In this document: piece after piece, positions 34,062 to 43,562 of the stretch | Position numbering within the stretch: position 1 is the stretch's first letter | Layout of the letters: every line of letters starts with the position of its first letter | Assembly (NCBI RefSeq): GCF_021389975.1 | Contig: NZ_CP089981.1 | Span: 1,382,501 to 1,446,500, forward strand | From: Fulvivirga ulvae | Lineage (GTDB): Bacteria > Bacteroidota > Bacteroidia > Cytophagales > Cyclobacteriaceae | Length of the DNA: 64,000 nt | Direction of reading: 5' to 3' | Made by a program: the position numbers and the translations under genes | Notes under the pieces: generated by a model | Databases searched by the model: none | What the model was told of the DNA's origin: nothing | Seen by the model: the letters and a program-made list of their open reading frames with translations, nothing else

Positions 34062-34880
34062 TCAATATTGTTCTTCCTCGTTGGGAAAATCCTTTGCCTT
34101 TACGTCCTCTATATAGTGACTTACTGCATCGGTGATTATTGTGTACAGATCCGCGTACCTGCGTAAAAACCTGGGTTTAAATTCTTTTGTAATACCTAAC
34201 ATATCCTGCATCACCAATACCTGCCCGTCAACATGAGGACCAGCCCCAATACCTATAATAGGTATAGACACTTCCTCTGCGACTTTTTTTGCCAGATCCG
34301 CAGGGATTTTCTCAAGTACTATTGAAAAACAACCACACTCTTCAAGCAGTTTGGCGTCAGCGATCAATTTTTTTGCTTCTTCTTCCTCTTTTGCTCTTAC
34401 TGTGTAGGTTCCAAATTTAAATATGGATTGAGGGGTTAACCCAAGGTGGCCCATTACCGGCACGCCCGCACTAAGTATTCTTATAACCGATTCTTTTATT
34501 TCGCTACCACCTTCCATTTTTACAGCATGTGCACCGGACTCCTTCATGATCCTGATAGCAGACCTTAGCGCCTCTGAGGAATTGCCCTGATAAGAGCCAA
34601 AAGGTATGTCCACAATTACAAAAGCCCTCTCCACTGCTCTGACAACAGATGTAGCATGATAGATCATCTGGTCCAACGTAATGGGAAGTGTAGTCTCATG
34701 ACCGGCCATCACATTAGAAGCAGAGTCTCCCACTAACAGTACGTCAATACCCGCCCCGTCTAATATTTTAGCCATAGAAAAGTCATAGGCTGTAAGCATT
34801 GAAATCTTCTCCCCTCTATTCTTCATTTCCTGAAGTTGGTGCGTAGTGATTTTTTTGATATTGGGTTTATGAACAGACAT
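34062..34880 (-). CDS. panB: 3-methyl-2-oxobutanoate hydroxymethyltransferase
   Basis: 272 residues, full length. The family blocks are present: MLTAYDFSMAKILDGAGID, VGDSASNVMAGHETTLPIT, and GHLGLTPQSI. The active-site glutamate lies in VLEKIP, followed by IPIIGIGAGPHVDGQVLV. It adds a hydroxymethyl group from methylene-THF to ketoisovalerate, the first step to pantothenate and CoA. It lies 13 bases behind the histidine kinase gene; panC is not nearby. Confidence 0.97.
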   Translation of the reverse strand: MSVHKPNIKKITTHQLQEMKNRGEKISMLTAYDFSMAKILDGAGIDVLLVGDSASNVMAGHETTLPITLDQMIYHATSVVRAVERAFVIVDIPFGSYQGNSSEALRSAIRIMKESGAHAVKMEGGSEIKESVIRILSAGVPVMGHLGLTPQSIFKFGTYTVRAKEEEEAKKLIADAKLLEECGCFSIVLEKIPADLAKKVAEEVSIPIIGIGAGPHVDGQVLVMQDMLGITKEFKPRFLRRYADLYTIITDAVSHYIEDVKAKDFPNEEEQY

Positions 34881-34893
34881 AGTATAGTTCGTT

Positions 34894-36396
34894 TTATATT
34901 TGTTTTACATTGGGTATAGTGACAATGAATGTAGTCCCTTCCAGTTCTTCACTATTCACTTCAATTTCAGCATTTAGCTTATCCGCAACTTTTTTCACAA
35001 TATAAAGTCCCAAGCCTGAGCCTTCACTCTTCTCTGTTGCCCTATAAAACATATCGAAGATGTGCGGCAATTTGGACTCTTCAATCCCATCTCCATTATC
35101 CTCAACTTTAATTACAGCTTTTCCGTTAGTAACCTTTGCTTCCACAAGCACATAGGAACGCTCCTTATGAAAGCTTCTATACTTAATAGCATTGGAAATC
35201 AGATTATTCAAAATTATCCTTACTCTGGTCAGATCCGAATGAAAAAGTATGGGTTGGGCCACTCTTGTAATAACTTCAAGTCCTTTGGTATCGGTTGCAT
35301 TATAGTAGCTGGAAATGCTGCTGTTAATTTCTACCATAAGGTTAATGGGAACATGCTGATCATTTACACGATCATTTCTGGAAATACTTAGTAGTTCAAC
35401 TACCAGGTCATCAAGGCGTTTTACGCTACTTTCAATTTTGTCTATACATTCTTTTTTTATGGGCTGGCTCTGTTCCATTCTATACAGGTCGATGAGCCCC
35501 AAAACTGATCTTAACGGCGACCTCAAATCATGCGAGGCATGATAGACAAAGCTATCCAGTTCGAAATTGACTTTTTGCAGCTCCAGAAGGTTTTCCTTGG
35601 TTTGGGTGATATCTTTCAGAACACATTCAAACACCTGCTCGTCTGCATAAAGCACTGCACTAAACGATACCCATATCAACTGACCTGTAACGGTTTTTAT
35701 CTGTAGCTCCAGGTTGTCTACAGCACCGTGCTCCTTTAAAAGTCCGAGAACTCTTCTCTTCTCCTTATCATCATAAAAGAAATCAAAATTAAGCTGATAA
35801 TCCTTATCCTTATTCACCCCAAGCATTTGCCAAAATTTTTCATTGGCCTCTATTATTTTCCCATTCTCTGAGTCACTACGTAGCATAGCCACCAGAGAAT
35901 TTTGAAAAAGGTTTCGATACTTTTCCTCACTTTTTTTCAGCGCATCGGCAGCTTTCTTTTGTTCGGTTATATCTGTATGTGAGCCAGAAATTCTTACAGC
36001 CTTCCCATTGTGATCATGAATTATTTTTGCTTTTGAGAGAATCCACCTGTAGGTACCATCTTTGTGCTTCAGTCTAAAAATTTCCCTATAATTCTCGGTG
36101 AGTCCATCTATATAAGCTCGAAAAGTGTTTATGGCTCTTTCCTTATCATCAGGGTGCAGAAGGTTCTCCCATGAGAGCAGTCCCTTATAACTAATAGCTT
36201 CATCTTCATCAAACCCGAGCATTGTTTTCCAGGGTATGGATACAAAAGCTACATTATTCTCAAAATCCCAGTCCCACAGGCCATCATTAGCTCCGTTAGC
36301 CGCTGCTTCATATTTATGCAGTTGATCCTTCAATGAAGATATTTCAGGACATTTTTGCGCCAAACTACTTATGGGGTTTTCGTTATCGCCTTTCAC
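34894..36396 (-). CDS. PAS-PAS sensor histidine kinase
   Basis: 500 residues with no membrane segment. Two PAS domains (about 25-150, PAS_3 type with DGLWDWDFENNVAFVS; and about 155-275) are followed by HisKA with phosphoacceptor H289 in HASHDLRSPLRSVLG. The HATPase (about 385-500) has the N box NNLISNAIKYR, G1 DNGDGIEES and G2 GSGLGLYIV. It lacks a receiver, and no response regulator is adjacent, so partner and signal are unknown; cytoplasmic PAS sensing (redox, ligand or light) is possible. The gene precedes panB by 13 bases. Confidence 0.93.
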   Translation of the reverse strand: MKGDNENPISSLAQKCPEISSLKDQLHKYEAAANGANDGLWDWDFENNVAFVSIPWKTMLGFDEDEAISYKGLLSWENLLHPDDKERAINTFRAYIDGLTENYREIFRLKHKDGTYRWILSKAKIIHDHNGKAVRISGSHTDITEQKKAADALKKSEEKYRNLFQNSLVAMLRSDSENGKIIEANEKFWQMLGVNKDKDYQLNFDFFYDDKEKRRVLGLLKEHGAVDNLELQIKTVTGQLIWVSFSAVLYADEQVFECVLKDITQTKENLLELQKVNFELDSFVYHASHDLRSPLRSVLGLIDLYRMEQSQPIKKECIDKIESSVKRLDDLVVELLSISRNDRVNDQHVPINLMVEINSSISSYYNATDTKGLEVITRVAQPILFHSDLTRVRIILNNLISNAIKYRSFHKERSYVLVEAKVTNGKAVIKVEDNGDGIEESKLPHIFDMFYRATEKSEGSGLGLYIVKKVADKLNAEIEVNSEELEGTTFIVTIPNVKQI

Positions 36397-36490
36397 ATTT
36401 AATAAGATTTAAAAGATTCAGGCTATGACGGTTTCCTGAATAAACTTGTCTAAGATAAATGGATGATATCTCTAATACAAGTTTATCAGG

Positions 36491-36994
36491 TCATTGAAGA
36501 TATACTTCTTTTTTATCCTTTTCTAATTGTACCTCAACATGTTCGTTTATAGTGGTAGATAATTGGTACCCTGTATACTGGGTTAGTATGGGAAACTGCG
36601 TATGGCTCCTATTGACCAAGACCGCAGTTTCTATTTTTTTAATTTTTACGTTAAGGAAGGGCTTGAGGCTATAAGCCATTGTACGGCCGGTATTCATTAC
36701 ATCATCTATTAGCACAATGCTCTTATTCTTTAACTGAGAAACATCACAGGTCAATGTTATTTCACTTTGCGTGGGCGCGAATTTATCCAGCTTCACTCCT
36801 ATGAGCGTGATTTTTACGGGTGCTATTGATTCCAGCTCCAGAAGTAAAAGTTTAGCCAGTTCATAACCTTGCTCATAAATACCTGCAAGTATTATTTCTT
36901 TCTCCTGAGAGTTGTTCTCATATATCTCATAGGCAATACGCTTGATTTTCTGCTTTACCTGCGCATCAGTTAAGATCAAACCTTTTGTTCCCAT
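36491..36994 (-). CDS. PyrR-like phosphoribosyltransferase
   Basis: 167 residues. The PRPP-binding motif IVLIDDVMNTGRTM is exact for type I phosphoribosyltransferases, and the flanking layout (hydrophobic core ILAGIYEQGYELA; C-terminal LSTTINEHVEVQL) fits the PyrR/uracil-type branch. PyrR binds pyr mRNA or acts as a weak uracil phosphoribosyltransferase; neither can be told from this sequence, and no pyr genes lie nearby. It begins 3 bases after the Lrp-type regulator, suggesting co-transcription. Confidence 0.85.
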   Translation of the reverse strand: MGTKGLILTDAQVKQKIKRIAYEIYENNSQEKEIILAGIYEQGYELAKLLLLELESIAPVKITLIGVKLDKFAPTQSEITLTCDVSQLKNKSIVLIDDVMNTGRTMAYSLKPFLNVKIKKIETAVLVNRSHTQFPILTQYTGYQLSTTINEHVEVQLEKDKKEVYLQ

Positions 36995-36997
36995 AGT

Positions 36998-37471
36998 TTA
37001 AGGTATTGGCATTACTTTACTATCCTTAAAGGTAGATAATATCACGAGAGATTGCATATTATCAACAACCTCAATATTAGTTACTTTCTCCAACATTAGC
37101 TTTTGATAAGCTGCAATATCCTGAGCAATGATTTTTAAAATAAAGTCTCCCGAGCCGGTAATATGATGACATTCTATTACTTCATCAATTTCGTTAATAG
37201 CTTGGGTAAAGGCCTCTATATTGACTTTATTGTGCCCTTTTAAAGATACCATAACAAAAGTACTAACACCAAGTCCAACTTTCTCATTGTTGAGCATGGC
37301 ATGGTAGCTTTTTATTATTCCCGAAACTTCCAGTTTCTTCACTCTTTCCAATGTTGGCGCAGGAGACAAGCCAATTTCATTAGCAAGTTGAGCATTGGTA
37401 ATTTTGGCATTAGCCTGAAGAATTTCCAATATCCTGCGATCAATTTTGTCCAGCTTAATTTTCGGTTTCAT
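36998..37471 (-). CDS. Lrp/AsnC family transcriptional regulator
   Basis: 157 residues. The N-terminal winged helix-turn-helix (LDKIDRRILEILQANAKITN, then LANEIGLSPAPTLERVKKL) is followed by the RAM effector domain (about 75-145, with HITGSGDFILKI). Members form octamers and respond to amino acids; here the effector is unknown. It is the first gene of a pair with the phosphoribosyltransferase. A -7 box lies 30 bases upstream. Confidence 0.93.
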   Translation of the reverse strand: MKPKIKLDKIDRRILEILQANAKITNAQLANEIGLSPAPTLERVKKLEVSGIIKSYHAMLNNEKVGLGVSTFVMVSLKGHNKVNIEAFTQAINEIDEVIECHHITGSGDFILKIIAQDIAAYQKLMLEKVTNIEVVDNMQSLVILSTFKDSKVMPIP

Positions 37472-37500
37472 TCTTTTTATTTTTGAGTTGTTTGACCATT

Positions 37501-37508
37501 CAAATCTA
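37501..37508 (-). promoter_or_regulatory. -7 box of the Lrp-type gene
   Basis: TAGATTTG on the minus strand matches TAnnTTTG, 30 bases before the ATG. No -33 TTTG is seen at 19-21 bases. Confidence 0.5.
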
Positions 37509-37666
37509 TTAACTACTATAACTCCCTTAAGCAGAAATTATTGAGTAATAAAATGCTATTGCATTTACATATAACTTGTACTACAAAATATTATTTGGTG
37601 CGAAGATAGATATAAAATACAAATAGGAAGGATATATAAAAAAAGATATTGTTAAAACTGACTTTG

Positions 37667-40600
37667 CTAATTTTCTACAATTACCTTATACATGGCTGTT
37701 TTTCCCGCCACTGATACCTTTAAAACATACAGCCCTTTATCAATGTCCGCGGCATTGATAAGAATGTTATTCATGCCAACCAACAGCCTATTTATTTCTA
37801 TCTCCTTCACTAAATCTGCCTTGGCATTATACAGTTGAATCGTGGCCGGATTTTGATCATTTGAAATGATTTGAATACGCAATTGATCAGATGCAGGATT
37901 GGGGTACGGAGCAAGAATAACCGTTTGGTTATCATCAAGATTTATACACTTTGTGTTATTGGTAATATCACTTTCTTCCAACCCGTCAAATAAGGGAATT
38001 AACGTGACACATAAATAATCCAGGCTCTGAGGGTCTATACTGAAATCCAGGTTAATATTTACAGATTGCACAGGTGCTCCGGAAGACACTCTCGGGTTAA
38101 GCGTCTGGCTAATTACTTTCTCTACAGTCGCCTGATTTCCCAAGTCAACAGATGCCTTAAAGCTATCGATGGTAACTGTTCCATTATTACCAACAGTTAG
38201 TATTACTTCTGTTTCATCAGCAGGATTTCTGTTTATAGCAGTAAGCACAATATCCAGATTAGGATCCAAGACATTGATCCGATGAGTTATTGTATCATTA
38301 CATCCGTTTTCATCACTTGCTACCAATCTGACATCATAGGGGCTTTCTTCAGTAAATGTATAAGTCGGATTAACATTATCAGATGTACTGCCTTCTTCAA
38401 ATATCCATTGAAAATTGTTTGCCCCAACTGACTTATTTGTAAACTCCACATCAAGTGGTGGTGCCCCAAAGGTAACAGATGGTTCAAACGCTGCTGTGGG
38501 TGCCTCATTGATCTGTATAGACTGTGTAACAGAATAATCGCAACCATTTTCTGTAATTATAGTAAGGCCAACATCATAGCTCCCCGCTTGATTAAACGCA
38601 TGATATGCTGAAGAATCTTCACTGGTTGCCTGATTCGCCAAGTTCCAGCTCCTTGAGGTAACTGGATCGCCAAGTGGATCGGTAGTATCAAAAAAATGAG
38701 CTTCTGCATTATCACAAGCCTGCTCCACTCCGAATGTAACTGATGGTGCCGGTCTAATACTAATAGTTCTATATGTTGTAGCAGTACAAAGGTTTTCTGA
38801 GGTCACCGTAAGCCCGATGCTATAATCTATGGCAAACTGAAATGTTGTAACCGGGTTTTGCTCCGCGCTGAATACTCCACCCAAATCCCAGGACCATGTG
38901 GTAATATCTTCACCAGGTACCGGCTCAGAGGCATCCATAAACTGCACCGATTCATTGATACACAGTTTATCATACTCGAAGTCGGCTACAGGGGCAGGCT
39001 TCACATTCACCACTTGCTGAACTGAATCTTTACAACCGTTTGTGGTTTGTGCTACCAGTTTTACATCAAAGGCCCCATCTGTGGTGAATGTATGTATTGG
39101 GTTCCTGTCAGTAGATGTATTACTCTCAGAAGAGGGATCATCAAAACTCCAACTCCATGAAGTTATATTAGCATCACCAACTGTCGTTTCATCTGTAAAA
39201 GCGGTTGGAGTACCTTCACATGAAAGATCATTGGTAAACTGCACGTCCGGCAACTCATAGACGTTTACCTCCAAAACCTTTGATGTCTGACAGCCGGCGC
39301 TGTTAGTGAGGGTCAAGGTAACATCATAGGTACCAGGCGCCGCGTACTGGAATAGCGGGTTTTCAAGATTTGAGGTAAACCCGTTACCAAAATCCCAATG
39401 TGTAGATGTGATATCGCCGGTTGAAGTATTATTGAATTGGAGAGCTTTGCCTACACAATCGTCATTGACGGTAAACTGAGCTACGGGGCCGACACTTACA
39501 TTGCTGATATTTTGAACGGATTCAACAGAGCAGCCGGGAATAGTTGCCACCAACTTGATTTCTTTCGCTCCTCCTGTGGGAAATTCATAACTGAGATCCT
39601 CAGTGGTGGCCACGGATACTCCGTTTACAAACCATTCATAACTGATATTGCCATCGTAGTTGCCTGGAGTGGTGTTTTCGAAGAGGTAAGTATCATTGGT
39701 GCAAATGGCACCCGAGGGAAGGTTAAATGCGGGTGCCGGTTCGGGGAATATTGTAATATCTTTTTGGGTAAAATTCTCGCAGCCGTCGGAGCTTATTACT
39801 TCTAAGGTAACGGTGTAGTCTCCCACTGATGCGTAGGTATGATTTGGGTTGGCAGAGGTAGAGGAGTTGCCATCTCCAAAATTCCAATTGTAGGAATTGA
39901 TGTTGCCTGATGTGTTGATAGATGAGAAGTTGATTGAGGAAGTTAGACAGAGATTTTGGGAAGTGAAGTCTATATCCGGCGCCGCCTGAGAAGAAACAGT
40001 GATTGTTTGCAAACTCATATCATTTTCTCCACTATCATTGTAAGCGGTAAGTGACACATAAAATGTACCTGCATTCTGATACTTAATGCTGTAGGGGCTT
40101 TCATCTTCAGAACTATACTGGTTTAATTCACAGTCATTCTGGAAAGTGGCATAAACTAAAGTTTCATCCACAGCATTCATGCTAATGATATTCCAAAAGG
40201 AATTACTTTTTATTAACTCAAGATGAAACTGACGGTTATAAAGAGGGGTTGAGGCTAGTGGTGTTACAGTTGGACTAAGGTTTTCTAAATCACTACCAAA
40301 GTTTAACCTATATAACTCTCCAAAATTAGTAATAACAATACCATAATATTCACCCGCATCGATTCCAATTTCAATTCCTCTGAACTGAGTAGAGCTAAGT
40401 GTAGTGGTAATTCTGGTTGGAAGCGCATCACTAAATAAACTACCTCCAAAATCATATCTCCTGACCCTGCTATCACTTATAGATCCTGTAAATGCAAACC
40501 AATTTCCATTATATTTCTTCAAAAGTATATCATCTAACCCTGTACCAATGGAACTGCCTGTCGTGGTAATAACGTCAGAAGGAGATGGATTAATTGTCAG

Positions 40601-41242
40601 ATCACTTCCCAAACTGACAAGTGTAAGTTTATTTAGACTGGAGTTCGTAACCACTGCGATATAACTCCCTCCGTCTTTGGCAATGTCCAAACCACCTACT
40701 ACATTGCCTCCGATACCCGTTAAAAGCACCTCAGCTATTGGTTCATTAAGCAATGAATTACCAAATCTCACTCTTATTAATGAAGAATTATTAGCATTAA
40801 TTATGAAAGCAAACCATTCTGCCCCGTCATAGATGAGTTTTATTGGATCAGGACCAGAAAGCAATCCATTTATATTTCCTAAATCCTGAATTGTAAATAT
40901 TTTATCATTTATCTCACTACCAAAATTTATTCTGAAAACACTATTGTTTGACCGACTCGTTGCAATACCTATCCAGTTTCCATCGTGGTACTCAATATCC
41001 ATATCAGTAGGAGTAGCCATAGCACTGATTGACCCCACGGACTCGAATACTAATGAGTTGGTCAAATCCCCCTCACAAAAATCCCACTGGTAGCTTGTAG
41101 CATCTGAGGATAGGTTTTGAATAGCAACATTCTCCTCAAGGCAAACAAGAGAGGGAAGGGTGTAATTTGCCGAAGGTTGACTGAATAAAGCAACACATTC
41201 AATAAAAAAAAATACACTTGTTAGTAGAAATTTGATATTCAT
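37667..41242 (-). CDS. Secreted multi-PKD protein with T9SS sorting tail
   Basis: 1191 residues from the ATG at 41242, chosen because a signal peptide starts there (MNIKFLLTSVFFFIECVALF, cut near SQ). A degenerate PKD-like start is followed by about six repeats of 50-55 residues (positions about 60-370) with the pattern FGS-L...G..I..DG..Y.A.V.N, probably a beta-propeller. Then come about seven PKD domains (about 410-990; e.g. YNWNFGDGNSS, STHWDFGNGFTS), a CARDB-like domain (VGNNGTVTIDSFKASVDLGN), and a C-terminal sorting domain (PYPNPASDQLRIQI to the end). It should be exported by T9SS and displayed or released. Its downstream position to the glycan operon may reflect an adhesive or matrix role (inference). 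Confidence 0.92.
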   Translation of the reverse strand: MNIKFLLTSVFFFIECVALFSQPSANYTLPSLVCLEENVAIQNLSSDATSYQWDFCEGDLTNSLVFESVGSISAMATPTDMDIEYHDGNWIGIATSRSNNSVFRINFGSEINDKIFTIQDLGNINGLLSGPDPIKLIYDGAEWFAFIINANNSSLIRVRFGNSLLNEPIAEVLLTGIGGNVVGGLDIAKDGGSYIAVVTNSSLNKLTLVSLGSDLTINPSPSDVITTTGSSIGTGLDDILLKKYNGNWFAFTGSISDSRVRRYDFGGSLFSDALPTRITTTLSSTQFRGIEIGIDAGEYYGIVITNFGELYRLNFGSDLENLSPTVTPLASTPLYNRQFHLELIKSNSFWNIISMNAVDETLVYATFQNDCELNQYSSEDESPYSIKYQNAGTFYVSLTAYNDSGENDMSLQTITVSSQAAPDIDFTSQNLCLTSSINFSSINTSGNINSYNWNFGDGNSSTSANPNHTYASVGDYTVTLEVISSDGCENFTQKDITIFPEPAPAFNLPSGAICTNDTYLFENTTPGNYDGNISYEWFVNGVSVATTEDLSYEFPTGGAKEIKLVATIPGCSVESVQNISNVSVGPVAQFTVNDDCVGKALQFNNTSTGDITSTHWDFGNGFTSNLENPLFQYAAPGTYDVTLTLTNSAGCQTSKVLEVNVYELPDVQFTNDLSCEGTPTAFTDETTVGDANITSWSWSFDDPSSESNTSTDRNPIHTFTTDGAFDVKLVAQTTNGCKDSVQQVVNVKPAPVADFEYDKLCINESVQFMDASEPVPGEDITTWSWDLGGVFSAEQNPVTTFQFAIDYSIGLTVTSENLCTATTYRTISIRPAPSVTFGVEQACDNAEAHFFDTTDPLGDPVTSRSWNLANQATSEDSSAYHAFNQAGSYDVGLTIITENGCDYSVTQSIQINEAPTAAFEPSVTFGAPPLDVEFTNKSVGANNFQWIFEEGSTSDNVNPTYTFTEESPYDVRLVASDENGCNDTITHRINVLDPNLDIVLTAINRNPADETEVILTVGNNGTVTIDSFKASVDLGNQATVEKVISQTLNPRVSSGAPVQSVNINLDFSIDPQSLDYLCVTLIPLFDGLEESDITNNTKCINLDDNQTVILAPYPNPASDQLRIQIISNDQNPATIQLYNAKADLVKEIEINRLLVGMNNILINAADIDKGLYVLKVSVAGKTAMYKVIVEN

Positions 41243-41370
41243 AGGATAAGTATATTCCATATTAGATCATAATGTAACTTCTAAGGTATTGCGTGTTATC
41301 AACAAATTAACCATAAAAGATTAATTTTAGTTAACTCGGCACAAAGAATTTAGGTATCAGATGTACAACT

Positions 41371-42492
41371 CTAACTATTGTAGACCTCCACCACTCTGTC
41401 TGCCATATTATCAAGACTAAACTTAACACCAATACTTTTCCTGGCATTTTCAACTATTTGCTTTGTATAATCACTGTATTGAAGCATTCTAACCGTTTCT
41501 TTTGCAAACTTTTCAATATCAAAAGGTTCTATCAAGACTCCATTTACACCACTTTCAATAATCTCATTACAAGCTGGCACATTAAAGGCTATAACGGGTA
41601 CATCTTCGTTAAACGCCTCTAAAATAACGAGTCCAAACCCTTCTGAAATTGATGGAACCATAAACAGATCAGACATACGCAGTAACTGTTTAACATCTTT
41701 CCTAAAACCTAGAAACATCACCTTATCTGCCAACTCTAAATTTTCGGTGATTTTCTCTAATTCCGATCTCATCAAACCGTCGCCTACTATTAAAAGTCCC
41801 ACATCAGGCACACTATCCAAAACCTTTTTAAAAGCCTTAATAGCATATTTATGTCCCTTGTAAGGGACTAGTCTCCCTACAATTATAATTTGTTTTTTAA
41901 AGTACTTATTGCGTGCTGAGATTACTTCGGACTTAACAGATGTATGTTCATCAAATCCATGATGGATAGTTTTTATTTTACTACTCCTGCTTATTCCTCC
42001 TTTAACAAAAAGATCTCTTATTCCATCTGACACAGCTATGGAACGGTTTATAAACCTCTCACAAAACCAGCAAACTAAGTAATAAATATTAGGGGTTAGT
42101 TTTTTGTAATTAAAGCCGTGCTTCTCTATGAAGCGCTCTTCATAACCATGCTTGGTTGATATCCATTTAAATGATCGAGGTAAAAATATTTTTTGCCATA
42201 CCATTATAAAATCTGCATGTAGCAAATGTGTATGAACAATATCGTACTTATACTTTAACAGATGATGGCCAATATTGAATAAGGTTAAAATATTATATTT
42301 TATAATAATTACTTCTATGCCTTCCTTTTTGAGGATGTCAAGAAACAACTTGCTTTTCACTAGATCATTTTTGTGAATTATTGCTAAAAATCGACTATTA
42401 CTCCCTCTTAATCTAAGAAGCTTTATGAGGCTTACGATATGCTTTTCTGACCCGGAAAAGCCGGCCACTTTCTGTACATGGAGGACATTCAT
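41371..42492 (-). CDS. GT4 family glycosyltransferase
   Basis: 373 residues, GT-B fold. The N-terminal acceptor half (KVAGFSGSEKHIVSLIKLLR) is followed by the donor half (IIVGRLVPYKGHKYAIKAFK, then SEGFGLVILEAFNEDVPVIA with the E-x7-E pair). It would transfer a sugar from a nucleotide donor to the growing repeat unit at the cytoplasmic membrane. Its start overlaps the gene upstream by 4 bases (ATGA). It is the last gene of the polysaccharide operon. Donor and linkage cannot be read from sequence. Confidence 0.9.
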   Translation of the reverse strand: MNVLHVQKVAGFSGSEKHIVSLIKLLRLRGSNSRFLAIIHKNDLVKSKLFLDILKKEGIEVIIIKYNILTLFNIGHHLLKYKYDIVHTHLLHADFIMVWQKIFLPRSFKWISTKHGYEERFIEKHGFNYKKLTPNIYYLVCWFCERFINRSIAVSDGIRDLFVKGGISRSSKIKTIHHGFDEHTSVKSEVISARNKYFKKQIIIVGRLVPYKGHKYAIKAFKKVLDSVPDVGLLIVGDGLMRSELEKITENLELADKVMFLGFRKDVKQLLRMSDLFMVPSISEGFGLVILEAFNEDVPVIAFNVPACNEIIESGVNGVLIEPFDIEKFAKETVRMLQYSDYTKQIVENARKSIGVKFSLDNMADRVVEVYNS

Positions 42493-43562
42493 TCTGCAAA
42501 TAACTTACGATAGCTTTCAAACATTATATCACAGGATAATAATTCTTTTGCGTATTGCTCAGACTCATATCCCAAAGATTTTCTAAGTTTTGAATCTTCT
42601 TTCAGTAACATAATGGATTGAGCCATTTGTTCAACATTACGGCAGTCCACTAAAATTCCATTTTTTCCAGAAGTGATCAAATTATTGACCCCAATTACAT
42701 CAGATGCTATGATCGGCAGCCCACAAGCCTGAGCCTGCATAATAGCCGTACTCATAGTTTCTCCAAAAGTAGCATGCACATAAATATCCAATTCATTTAA
42801 GAATGTTGGTATTTTATCTTCGGACAAGCGCCCCAGAAAGATTACCTGTTTTTCAACGCCAAGGTTCTTAACCAAAGCCTGTAACTTTTCTATGGATTCT
42901 CCCTCCCCTGCAATCTTTAACACTAAATCTTCACTATCCAGGTGGGCCAATGCTCTTATAAGTGTTTCATGGTCTTTAATTGGCACAATCCTGCTTAACA
43001 TGCCAATACTAAATGTTGGATTTTCAACTTTTGGGGAAGGCTTGAAAAAATCAAGGTCAAGACCATTTGGGATAACGGTAACTTTCTTGCCATCAAATAG
43101 CCAATTGTATTTATCCTTTATTTGACTTTGATACAAATCTGTTAAAAACACGACATTATCAGCAAACATTAACGAAATGCCCAGTAAGTATTTTTCCAGT
43201 CTGGTTTTCAAATGATTGGCCTGAGTTTCTCTAACAACAACCTTGGCTTTATAAAACAGTCTATAAAGCAACGTCGGAATTACATTATAGCTCGAATGTA
43301 GAAACACCACATTGGGTTTTTCTCGCTGTAAGACTTTAAAAACTTTTGGCCAGAAAAGCCAATCCATTCCAGGGTTCTTTCTAACATAAGTAAAGGATAT
43401 ATTCTTAACGATCAACTTATTTGTAACATCTGCGTTGGGTTCCTCTATTCCGTAGAATATTACGCTATACTCAAAGTAAGAATTTCTGTCTGCCCCTAAC
43501 AGAGTGAAGAACACATTGGTATGCCCTCCCAAACCTGCATACACAAGATGGGTGATCTTCAT
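42489..43562 (-). CDS. GT4 family glycosyltransferase
   Basis: 357 residues from the ATG at 43562, which overlaps the upstream stop as ATGA; an in-frame start 21 bases further upstream is less likely. It has a GT-B fold with IGMLSRIVPIKDHETLIRAL and the donor loop FGETMSTAIMQAQACGLPII, where the second Glu of the usual pair is Gln. It is translationally coupled on both sides within the glycan operon. Substrate unknown. Confidence 0.9.
   Translation of the reverse strand: MKITHLVYAGLGGHTNVFFTLLGADRNSYFEYSVIFYGIEEPNADVTNKLIVKNISFTYVRKNPGMDWLFWPKVFKVLQREKPNVVFLHSSYNVIPTLLYRLFYKAKVVVRETQANHLKTRLEKYLLGISLMFADNVVFLTDLYQSQIKDKYNWLFDGKKVTVIPNGLDLDFFKPSPKVENPTFSIGMLSRIVPIKDHETLIRALAHLDSEDLVLKIAGEGESIEKLQALVKNLGVEKQVIFLGRLSEDKIPTFLNELDIYVHATFGETMSTAIMQAQACGLPIIASDVIGVNNLITSGKNGILVDCRNVEQMAQSIMLLKEDSKLRKSLGYESEQYAKELLSCDIMFESYRKLFAE

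Noticed and set aside
39437..39805. 122-codon open frame on the plus strand within the PKD gene
   Set aside because: Antisense to a well-supported long gene with clear PKD domains; no start signal or family match.
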